This document shows, in pieces, positions 1-4,694 of a DNA stretch of 5,103 nt. Within the stretch, counting starts at the first letter, position 1, and every line of letters begins with the position of its first letter. The position numbers and the translations under genes were made by a program. The DNA is from Candidatus Saccharicenans sp. (lineage in GTDB: Bacteria > Acidobacteriota > Aminicenantia > Aminicenantales > Saccharicenantaceae), in the NCBI GenBank assembly GCA_024653405.1, contig JANLGB010000170.1, forward strand, positions 1 through 5,103, in the 5' to 3' direction. The notes beneath the pieces are model-generated. The model did not search any database, was not told where the DNA came from, and worked only from the letters and a program-made list of their open reading frames with translations.

Positions 1-30
1 AGAAGTGACGGTCGTGGGACAGTCACTTCT
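1..30. repeat. Imperfect inverted repeat (foldback) at the left edge
   Basis: Bases 1-13 pair with 18-30 with one mismatch (10 against 21) and a 4-base centre (14-17). Arms are AGAAGTGAC-G-GTC and GAC-A-GTCACTTCT. The repeat lies inside the receptor coding sequence at the EVTV codons and reaches the window edge, so it may extend further. The single mismatch is synonymous (ACG against ACT, Thr) when both arms are read as EVTV. Confidence 0.85.
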
Positions 31-377
31 TCTTCAATAGCCGCCGGCTCCAGAGCCACATTCAAGACCAGATTCTGAGAAAGGGCCAGGTAAACATCCT
101 TTCTCACCAGTTTCTTGAAACCGGGCAGGCTAAAGACGATTTCATAATAACCCGAGGGCAGGGCCATCAAACGGTAGATGCCGTTGGCGTCGGTGACCGC
201 TGTGGCTTTCCCTACCAGCCTGGTGCTGGTGGCTTCGACGTTGACTCCCGGCAGCGGGTTGCCCTGGTCATCCAGCACCTTCCCGGTAATCATACCTTCT
301 GGGGTGATCTGACCCAAAGCCAGACCGGCTGACAGGAGCCAAAGTGTCAGAAATGTGGTGAAAAATGCTTTTTTCAT
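1..377 (-). CDS. Oar/TonB-receptor-like exported protein, N-terminal fragment (carboxypeptidase-regulatory-like domain)
   Basis: This is a partial gene: 125 codons are visible before the left edge. The start ATG (377-375) is supported by AGGAGG at 390-385, 7 bases upstream. Residues 1-22 form a Sec signal peptide (basic MKK, hydrophobic FLTLWLLSAGLA) with likely cleavage after ALG, before Gln23. Residues about 29-112 form a carboxypeptidase-regulatory-like (CarboxypepD_reg, beta-sandwich) domain, shown by ITGKVLDDQGNPLPGV, the TDANGIYRL turn and LPSGYYEIVF. Residues 115-120 read EEEVTV, which in Oar-like outer-membrane receptors normally leads into the plug domain as VTVVG. Here the reading changes to PRPSL, because the first ~20 bases of the window are a foldback (see findings). 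The likely full product is an outer-membrane TonB-dependent or Oar-like receptor, but the barrel is not in the window, so another secreted protein with this domain is possible. Confidence 0.75.
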   Translation of the reverse strand, partial: MKKAFFTTFLTLWLLSAGLALGQITPEGMITGKVLDDQGNPLPGVNVEATSTRLVGKATAVTDANGIYRLMALPSGYYEIVFSLPGFKKLVRKDVYLALSQNLVLNVALEPAAIEEEVTVPRPSL

Positions 378-411
378 CTACTTCCCTCCTTTTCTAATAT
401 ACCTATACCCT

Positions 412-430
412 GGATGAATTATTTTCATCC
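412..430. promoter_or_regulatory. Dyad GGATGAA-N5-TTCATCC, candidate operator
   Basis: This is a perfect 7-base inverted repeat with a 5-base A/T centre, lying 35 bases upstream of the receptor start codon. The size (19 bases) and symmetry fit a binding site for a dimeric regulator. It is not followed by a T-tract on either strand, so it is not an intrinsic terminator. It would sit in the 5' leader if the promoter at 521-550 is used. The binding protein is unknown, and a short RNA hairpin near the ribosome binding site is an alternative. Confidence 0.4.
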
Positions 431-520
431 GGCCTAAACAAAAAAATGCACTCTTATCCCTCCAGTCATTGAACCTCCCGGAAAAAGATGGAGCGAGAGC
501 ATTGTATTATTACTCAGCTG

Positions 521-550
521 ATATTAAATCCGTAGCGACTTAATTGTCAA
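521..550 (-). promoter_or_regulatory. Candidate sigma-70 promoter of the receptor gene
   Basis: The minus strand reads TTGACA (550-545), 18 bases, then TAATAT (526-521). The -35 is consensus and the -10 matches at four of six positions. Transcription would start near 514 and leave a leader of about 137 bases that contains the 412-430 dyad. The -35 context TTGACAAT is the same as in the sigma-operon promoter at 4583-4610. TATA-rich alternatives at 396-407 would start too close to the ribosome binding site. Confidence 0.45.
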
Positions 551-759
551 GCAGGACCTATGCGGCCTGGAAGATATATAGCCAGGCTACTGAAGTTGGA
601 AAAAGAATGAAGAAGAAAGAAGAACCGGCCGGAGTGTTTTAATCTTCTAGCTGGCCATTTTTCCTAGCCACAATTTTCCCCGGGGAAATACAGTGAGAAC
701 ATAAAAAGGTCAGAGGTCTGGCATTAATATTTTCCCCAGATTCGGGTCGGAATTAAAAG
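551..759. other. Intergenic region with no gene; one palindrome
   Basis: No reading frame here has a credible start, ribosome binding site and length. The tRNA-Leu transcript reads into this stretch on the minus strand, but no stem plus T-run terminator is visible. The only structure seen is a perfect 14-base palindrome, TTTCCCC/GGGGAAA, at 675-688, with a related half (TTTTCCCC) at 730-737. Its role is unknown and may be nil. Confidence 0.5.
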
Positions 760-845
760 TGCCGGAGGAGGGAGTCGAACCCACACCCGAAGTGATTCGG
801 ACTGGATTTTGAGTCCAGCGCGTCTGCCAATTCCGCCACTCCGGC
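760..845 (-). tRNA. tRNA-Leu, anticodon CAA (reads UUG)
   Basis: This is a class II tRNA of 86 bases including the discriminator. The acceptor stem GCCGGAG (845-839) pairs 7/7 with CTCCGGC (767-761); the discriminator is A at 760, and CCA is not encoded (the next bases are CTT). The anticodon stem CTGGA/TCCAG closes the loop CTCAAAA, with CAA at 811-809. The long variable arm has the stem CCGAA/TTCGG (800-796 and 791-787), typical of Leu/Ser/Tyr. The T arm is GTGGG-TTCGACT-CCCTC, with one U-U mismatch at the second stem pair (783 and 769). The D region TGGCGGAATTGGCAGAC is typical of bacterial tRNA-Leu and contains the GG (G18-G19) that TrmH recognises. Confidence 0.95.
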
Positions 846-862
846 AACCTTCAGGCTAATTA

Positions 863-891
863 ACTATAAAAAAATCCCTGGAGTTTTTCAA
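863..891 (-). promoter_or_regulatory. Sigma-70 promoter of tRNA-Leu
   Basis: The minus strand reads TTGAAA (891-886), exactly 17 bases, then TATAGT (868-863). Each box has five of six consensus bases. The predicted transcription start near 856 is about 11 bases before the mature 5' end at 845, as expected for a short tRNA precursor leader. This indicates that the tRNA is transcribed alone rather than from an operon. Confidence 0.75.
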
Positions 892-1177
892 GGTTTTAGG
901 ATTCAGGGCTACGAGAAACTGTCGTCAGAAATAAGAACCCTAAAGGAGCCTAAATTCACGAGGTTTCATCAAATCAGGATTGGGAATTAAACCAGTTAGC
1001 CAGCGATATAAACCACTGAGGCCAGCCATTACTCCACAGGTTCTCGGCTGGCTTTCGGGCCAGAAAGAATAAGCCAGAGAGAAGGCCTAGAAGGGCGGTG
1101 ACCCTGACAATTCTGTTATTTATAAGGCTGAAACCGGAACTTAACTGTCAGGATTCTGCGATCCGGCCTCCAGTCCA
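892..1177. other. Intergenic region between tRNA-Leu and trmH; weak minus-strand reading-frame remnant
   Basis: There is no convincing gene. On the minus strand, a 57-codon frame open from 1147 to a TGA at 976-974 has no ATG, GTG or TTG start. It encodes a membrane-like stretch (ALLGLLSGLFFLARKPAENL). A neighbouring frame starts with ATG at 1178 (MDWRPDRRILTVK) and stops at 1116, so one frameshift would join the two into a protein of about 70 residues. This could be a decayed small membrane protein or chance. The right part also holds the -35 region of the trmH promoter. Confidence 0.25.
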
Positions 1178-1206
1178 TTGCCAACTTATCTTCTATCTGT
1201 TATAAA
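1178..1206 (+). promoter_or_regulatory. Sigma-70 promoter of trmH, positioned for a leaderless mRNA
   Basis: TTGCCA (1178-1183), exactly 17 bases, then TATAAA (1201-1206); each box has five or four of six consensus bases. The usual start 6-8 bases after the -10 falls at about 1213, which is the A of the trmH ATG. No Shine-Dalgarno-like purine run lies between 1184 and 1212. Confidence 0.65.
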
Positions 1207-1212
1207 TCATAT

Positions 1213-1827
1213 ATGCCCACTGACAGGAGACGGGACCGCATCATTTCAGTGCTGTCCAGGCGACAGCCCGACTTGAGAGTAGTGCTGGAGGAGGTGGCCA
1301 TCAGCCATAATGCCAGCGCCGTAGCCCGGACCTGCGAGGCCAGCGGCGTTCTCCATTTGCATATCATCTCCAGCCAGCCGGACCAGGTGACCTTCAACGA
1401 AGCCATCTCCACCAGGGCCGAGAAATGGCTGGACATCCATTTCCATGAGACCACCGCCGACTGTCTGGAGTTCTTAAAAAGCCAGGGGTTCCTCATTGCC
1501 GCGACCACTCTGACTGAAAACTCCATTCCCTATACCGAGATAGACTATTGCCAGCCCATAGCCATAGTCTTCGGAAATGAATCCGAAGGGGTCTCCAGCC
1601 GGGCCCTGGACCTTTCGGATTACCGCCTCAGGATACCGATGGTGGGCATGGTCCAGAGCCTAAACCTGTCTGTCTCGGTAGGGATCATTCTCTATGAAGC
1701 TTTCCGGCAACGCCAGGCCCGGGGTTTTTATTCCAGCTGCCGCCTGCCGGCCGAAGAATTTGAGCGCCGCCTTCAGCACTGGCTGAGCAATCCCAAGCCG
1801 CGAAAATCCTTCAGCCAGAAAAAATAA
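1213..1827 (+). CDS. trmH: tRNA (guanosine-18-2'-O)-methyltransferase TrmH (SpoU/SPOUT family)
   Basis: This 204-residue cytoplasmic enzyme transfers methyl from S-adenosylmethionine to the 2'-O of G18 in the tRNA D-loop. All three SPOUT motifs are present. Motif 1 is NASAVART (33-40), with Arg39 matching the catalytic arginine (Arg41 in Thermus TrmH). Motif 2 is IVFGNESEGVS (118-128). Motif 3 is IPMVGMVQSLNLSVSVGI (141-158), the trefoil-knot cofactor loop. The N-terminus (RRQPDL at 16-21) lines up with remembered E. coli TrmH at almost the same distance from Met, which supports this ATG although no ribosome binding site precedes it. The product is somewhat shorter than E. coli TrmH (229), with a trimmed, basic C-terminus (PKPRKSFSQKK). 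It is transcribed alone, divergent from tRNA-Leu, a class of tRNA that carries Gm18 in E. coli, and convergent with the HtrA-like gene. Its stop codon lies in the T-run of that operon's terminator. Confidence 0.93.
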   Translation: MPTDRRRDRIISVLSRRQPDLRVVLEEVAISHNASAVARTCEASGVLHLHIISSQPDQVTFNEAISTRAEKWLDIHFHETTADCLEFLKSQGFLIAATTLTENSIPYTEIDYCQPIAIVFGNESEGVSSRALDLSDYRLRIPMVGMVQSLNLSVSVGIILYEAFRQRQARGFYSSCRLPAEEFERRLQHWLSNPKPRKSFSQKK

Positions 1828-1849
1828 AAGGGCGGGATAAATCCCGCCC
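1819..1849 (-). terminator. Intrinsic terminator of the sigma/HtrA-like operon
   Basis: GGGCGGGA (1830-1837), a TAAA loop, and TCCCGCCC (1842-1849) form a perfect G/C-rich stem. Read on the minus strand it is followed by TTTTATTTTTT (1829-1819), the classic stem plus U-run. It begins 24 bases after the stop codon of the HtrA-like gene. On the plus strand the stem has no T-run after it, so for trmH it is at best a 3'-end stabilising hairpin or a weak terminator. The U-run covers the trmH stop codon on the other strand. Confidence 0.85.
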
Positions 1850-1873
1850 TGGTATGGAGAATGGAGCAGGTCT

Positions 1874-3538
1874 TCAGATTCTTCTAAAGGATTCCGGATA
1901 CAGTTGCCCTAATTTCTGGCTCAGCTCCTGACTCTCCTTATAAATTTTTCTGGCCTGTTCCTCCAGCTGGGGTTTGAGCCTGGCCAGTTCTTCCTGCACC
2001 TTTTTGAGCTGCTCCTGGTTTTCTTTTTGCCAGGTTTCATAGGTTTTTTTCAGTTGTTCCTGATATTTCCCGGTGGCTTCCTGCAGTTCTTCGGAAAACC
2101 GGCCTATTCCCGGCCAGTTTCTTCTCTGTTCTTCGGCCACTTCCACTTCAATTTTCATCTTTTTCTTATCCCGGAGTATCTCCAGGGAAATCTTCTCGCC
2201 TTTCTTCTTTTTCTGAATCAGATTGGTTAGAGCCTCCAGGGTTTCCACCCGCTGACCATCAGCCGCCACGATCACATCGCCCACTTTTAACCCGGCTTTG
2301 TCGGCCGGGCTGTCGGCATTCACTCTGGACACCAGAAGGCCACGCCCTTCAGAAATTCCAAAATACTTCGATAGTTCGGGGTTCAACTGCTCCAGGTAAA
2401 CTCCTATATAGCGGTAATTTTCGAAGCCGAACTCAAACTCGAACTTTTCTCCTTCCGGAAAATCTGGTAAAGCCGGCCTGGAGGGTAGACCGGGCCACCG
2501 GCGAAATAGGTCGGGGAATCTCAGTTCGAGCTCCCGGCGGGCTTCTTCTTCCGGCACTGCTCCCAGCTTGACCTTAATTTCCTGGGTCTGGCCATCTCTC
2601 TCTATGGTCAGATTTATATCTTGACCGGGCCGCCTGCTTCTTATTTCCGATACCAGCTGGTCGGAAGAGCCGATTTCCTGGCCGTCGATTTTCAGTATTA
2701 TGTCCCCGGGTTTCAATTTGACCAGTTCGGCCGGGCTTTTCTCCTCCACGCCGGTTATCAGCACTCGGCCTGCCCGATCCTCGGCGATGGACACACCAAG
2801 CCAGCCTCTTTCCACCCGACCTTTGGTCTTAATTTCCTGGAATACCTTTTGAACCACCTCGACCGGGATGGCCATGGCCATCCCCGCCGCCGGGGCCTCA
2901 GCCTGGCTGAAGACATAACCGGTTCCGGTAGCTTCCCGGTCCCGGAAGCGGAAAACGATCGGGCTTTCTTCGGCATAGACTCCGCGCAACAAGCCAACCA
3001 GCTGGCCCTTCTCGTCCAGCACCGGGCCGCCACTCATGCCAGGTGTTATCCAAATGTTCAGCCGCAAGCGGTCCGGAGCCACGGAGCTGACTATTCCCTG
3101 GGTTACCGTCAGGCCGGAATCGGGAGCAATTCCCAGAGCACAGACCCAAGAGCCAGGCTTAAGGTTGGCCGCGGAACCAGCGCTTACCGCCTGAAGTTTC
3201 TTATCCTTGACCTGGAGAAAGGCAATTCTGGTTTCCGGGTCAAAGCCGAGAAAATCGGCCTCATAACGATGGCCATTGTTATCGACTACCGTCAGTTGGT
3301 CGCCCCGGGGTGAAATCAGGGCCGTGGTGGCAATATAACCTTCCTTATCGATAATCACCCCCGTGGCCACCCGTTTCAAGCCATCACGCACCTCCACCCT
3401 GACCACGGCCGGTGAAGCCTTCTTAACGATCTCACTGGCCTGGGGCTCGGGTGCGGCAAAAGCCGGGCTGAAATAACCGGCCAAGAAAACCAGCCAAACC
3501 ACCAGGGTCAGACTTAAAATTCTGTTCTCAGCTCTCAT
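1874..3538 (-). CDS. HtrA/DegP-like periplasmic protein with two PDZ domains and a degenerate active site (predicted pseudoprotease)
   Basis: The protein has 554 residues. Residues 1-28 are a Sec signal peptide (cleavage after AFA). Residues about 33-230 are an HtrA-type trypsin fold: GVIIDKEGYI (60-69), FDPET (99-103), ITPGMSGGPVLDEKG (164-178), MAIPVEVVQK (222-231). PDZ1 is about 243-325 (GWLGV, LKPGDIILKIDG). PDZ2 is about 376-467 (YIGVYL, GLKVGDVIVAADG). An acidic/aromatic linker (330-375) joins the PDZ domains, and residues 481-545 form a Glu/Lys/Gln-rich coiled coil. Compared with active HtrA (GYILTNNHV, DPxTDLA, GNSGGP), the catalytic His is Leu74 and the catalytic Asp is Arg104; only Ser169 remains. 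Proteolysis by the usual triad is therefore not expected, and a chaperone, scaffold or sensing role is inferred. It is the last gene of the operon: AGGAGG at 3550-3545 overlaps the upstream stop, and the gap is 11 bases. The reading frame is intact and long, so it is not a decaying pseudogene. Confidence 0.88.
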   Translation of the reverse strand: MRAENRILSLTLVVWLVFLAGYFSPAFAAPEPQASEIVKKASPAVVRVEVRDGLKRVATGVIIDKEGYIATTALISPRGDQLTVVDNNGHRYEADFLGFDPETRIAFLQVKDKKLQAVSAGSAANLKPGSWVCALGIAPDSGLTVTQGIVSSVAPDRLRLNIWITPGMSGGPVLDEKGQLVGLLRGVYAEESPIVFRFRDREATGTGYVFSQAEAPAAGMAMAIPVEVVQKVFQEIKTKGRVERGWLGVSIAEDRAGRVLITGVEEKSPAELVKLKPGDIILKIDGQEIGSSDQLVSEIRSRRPGQDINLTIERDGQTQEIKVKLGAVPEEEARRELELRFPDLFRRWPGLPSRPALPDFPEGEKFEFEFGFENYRYIGVYLEQLNPELSKYFGISEGRGLLVSRVNADSPADKAGLKVGDVIVAADGQRVETLEALTNLIQKKKKGEKISLEILRDKKKMKIEVEVAEEQRRNWPGIGRFSEELQEATGKYQEQLKKTYETWQKENQEQLKKVQEELARLKPQLEEQARKIYKESQELSQKLGQLYPESFRRI

Positions 3539-3549
3539 TTCATTCCTCC

Positions 3550-3915
3550 TCAGTAGCTGATTTGCTGAATCCAGTTGTCAGACACCTGCTCCAGAATGAA
3601 GACGGTTTGAGCTTCGCTGGCCGCGCGGCGCATTTCCCGCCTCAGGTCCAGTGGTTCTACCAGGTGAACAACCTTCCCCTTCTCTCCTTCCGGGCTGAGC
3701 CCGGCTACCGTGGACACAGGAGATTTTCTCAGCCCCGGGGAAAAGACGAGGATCCCGGTCAGGAGCAGCGCTGCCGCTCCGGCCAGGCTGAATTCTAACC
3801 GGCGCAGCCTGACCCTCTTTATTTTTTGTTCCCGTACTCTGGTCAGGACGACCGCCTCAAATCCCGCCGGGGCAGTCACCCGTTCCAGGTTTTTTAAATA
3901 TCTTTCAGGGTCCAT
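3550..3915 (-). CDS. Small single-pass membrane protein, candidate anti-sigma factor
   Basis: The protein has 121 residues. A short, basic, presumably cytoplasmic N-terminus (1-40) contains APAGFEAVVLTRV (15-27), like the PxxFExxVLxR motif at the head of many membrane-bound anti-sigma factors. One transmembrane helix follows (about 41-59, FSLAGAAALLLTGILVF), flanked by Arg/Lys on the inner side. The outer segment (60-121) ends in the hydrophobic/aromatic QQISY. There is no HxxxCxxC zinc motif, so it is not a ZAS-type factor. It lies 15 bases after the ECF sigma gene and 11 before the HtrA-like gene, the position of RseA/MucA in comparable operons, which is the main reason for the call. The start ATG at 3915 has GGAGAG at 3926-3921. 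The cytoplasmic part is short for sigma binding, so an accessory membrane protein is possible. No family is recognised from sequence alone. Confidence 0.6.
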   Translation of the reverse strand: MDPERYLKNLERVTAPAGFEAVVLTRVREQKIKRVRLRRLEFSLAGAAALLLTGILVFSPGLRKSPVSTVAGLSPEGEKGKVVHLVEPLDLRREMRRAASEAQTVFILEQVSDNWIQQISY

Positions 3916-3930
3916 CTCAGCTCTCCATAT

Positions 3931-4536
3931 CTATAATTCCAGATTATCGATTTCCGTTTCATTTTCGCTGCCATCTTTCCTGTTTTTTATTTCCCGGCCT
4001 TCCTCCAGCCAGCGCCGGAGATATTCCCGGCCCCGACTGATCCTGGCCTTGACCGTTCCCAGCGGTAGCTTCAGCAGCTGAGCAATTTCCTCCTGGGAAA
4101 AGCCTTCCACATCCTTGAGGATAACCGGGATTCGGTAACGGGGATGAAGCCTGTTCAAGGCCATCCTGACGTTCCTCATCAGGCCGGGGTCGTTATGGTC
4201 CAGGGAATAACTGCCTGAAGAATAATTGTTGGTTATTTCCTCCAGCGGCACCGACGGGTGACGGCTAAGCTTCTTTTTTTCGGTCCGGGCCAGGTTGGCC
4301 GCAATGGAATAGATCCAGGCTGAGACCGGGGCTATCGGCCGGTATTTCTTAGCCTTGAAATAAACCCGAATAAAGGTTTCCTGTGACAGGTCTACCGCCA
4401 GCTGGTAATCCCCCGTTACCTGGTAAAGGAAATTGACTATTTTATCCTTGTACAGACCAAGCAGCTGACAGAAGGCAGACTCATCCCCTTCCTTCACTCT
4501 TTCCATGAGTGCCTGCTCATCCATCCTGCTATTCAT
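3931..4536 (-). CDS. ECF-type RNA polymerase sigma factor (RpoE-like), first gene of operon
   Basis: The protein has 201 residues. Sigma region 2 spans about 24-92, with LAVDLSQETFIRVY (46-59) in the core-binding/-10 recognition helix and SAWIYSIAANLARTEKKK (72-89). Region 4 spans about 122-176, with MALNRLHPRYRIPVILKDVEG (125-145) and the helix-turn-helix FSQEEIAQLLKLPLGTVKARISRGREYL (146-173). The lack of regions 1.1 and 3 is the ECF architecture. The tail (178-201) is charged and extends slightly past the usual end. The start at 4536 has only a weak GGGTGG upstream; Met5 (4524) is an alternative with AGCAGG too close to it. The two genes downstream encode a candidate membrane regulator and an HtrA-like periplasmic protein, suggesting control by an envelope signal. 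It is transcribed from a housekeeping-type promoter at 4583-4610. Confidence 0.92.
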   Translation of the reverse strand: MNSRMDEQALMERVKEGDESAFCQLLGLYKDKIVNFLYQVTGDYQLAVDLSQETFIRVYFKAKKYRPIAPVSAWIYSIAANLARTEKKKLSRHPSVPLEEITNNYSSGSYSLDHNDPGLMRNVRMALNRLHPRYRIPVILKDVEGFSQEEIAQLLKLPLGTVKARISRGREYLRRWLEEGREIKNRKDGSENETEIDNLEL

Positions 4537-4582
4537 AAACCACCCGGCCTCAGAAAAGTTGCATCCTCAGCCTTTATCCTTA

Positions 4583-4610
4583 ATAATATAGCTAAGCCTG
4601 AGATTGTCAA
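4583..4610 (-). promoter_or_regulatory. Sigma-70 promoter of the ECF sigma operon
   Basis: The minus strand reads TTGACA (4610-4605, consensus), 16 bases, then TATTAT (4588-4583, five of six). Transcription would start near 4576, giving a leader of about 40 bases before ATG 4536. No ECF-type GGAAC/GTC pair is visible on this strand, so the operon looks driven by the housekeeping sigma factor rather than directly autoregulated. Confidence 0.65.
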
Positions 4611-4661
4611 AGCCCCGAGGATCAACCATTTCGCCTTTTCCCGGCCTGATGGCTGGTTCAG

Positions 4662-4690
4662 GGAACTTTTTCCAGGTAAATTTCGTCTAC
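4662..4690 (+). promoter_or_regulatory. ECF-type (sigma-E-like) promoter of the second ECF sigma gene
   Basis: GGAACTT (4662-4668), 16 bases, then GTCTAC (4685-4690). The -35 equals the E. coli sigma-E consensus GGAACTT, and the -10 is close to its GTCTAA-like element with compatible spacing. The GTC core is also typical of ECF promoters in general. The predicted start is near 4695, the first base of the gene's ATG. This suggests control by one of the two ECF factors encoded here. Confidence 0.55.
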
Positions 4691-4694
4691 CGGG

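Noticed and set aside
489..536. Small plus-strand frame starting MEREHCIITQ
   Set aside because: Fifteen codons, no ribosome binding site, and it overlaps the candidate receptor promoter.
608..643. Small plus-strand frame MKKKEEPAGVF
   Set aside because: Eleven codons with only a weak purine stretch before it and no recognisable content; consistent with chance.
675..688. TTTCCCCGGGGAAA palindrome as terminator of the tRNA transcript
   Set aside because: It has no loop and no T-run on the correct side; it may be a chance palindrome or a protein site, but nothing supports either.
1136..1142. A second GGAACTT, upstream of trmH, as an ECF promoter
   Set aside because: No GTC/TCTAA-like -10 lies 15-17 bases downstream (the sequence there is CGATCC), and the TTGCCA-17-TATAAA promoter explains trmH better.
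1200..1526. Minus-strand open frame (108 codons) opposite trmH
   Set aside because: It runs antisense through the conserved TrmH motifs, has no own signals, and its product resembles nothing known.
2621..3313. Long plus-strand open frame (230 codons) opposite the HtrA-like gene
   Set aside because: It is antisense to a clearly coding gene, has low-complexity His/Pro/Phe-rich content with no domain, and no ribosome binding site; it is a frame shadow.
1874..3538. HtrA-like gene as a decaying pseudogene
   Set aside because: The frame is uninterrupted, with signal peptide, two full PDZ domains, a good ribosome binding site and a terminator; only the catalytic residues are changed.
4645..4662. 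CCTGA-N8-TCAGG hairpin in the divergent sigma control region
   Set aside because: Arms of only 5 bases with an 8-base loop are expected by chance in a spacer of this size.
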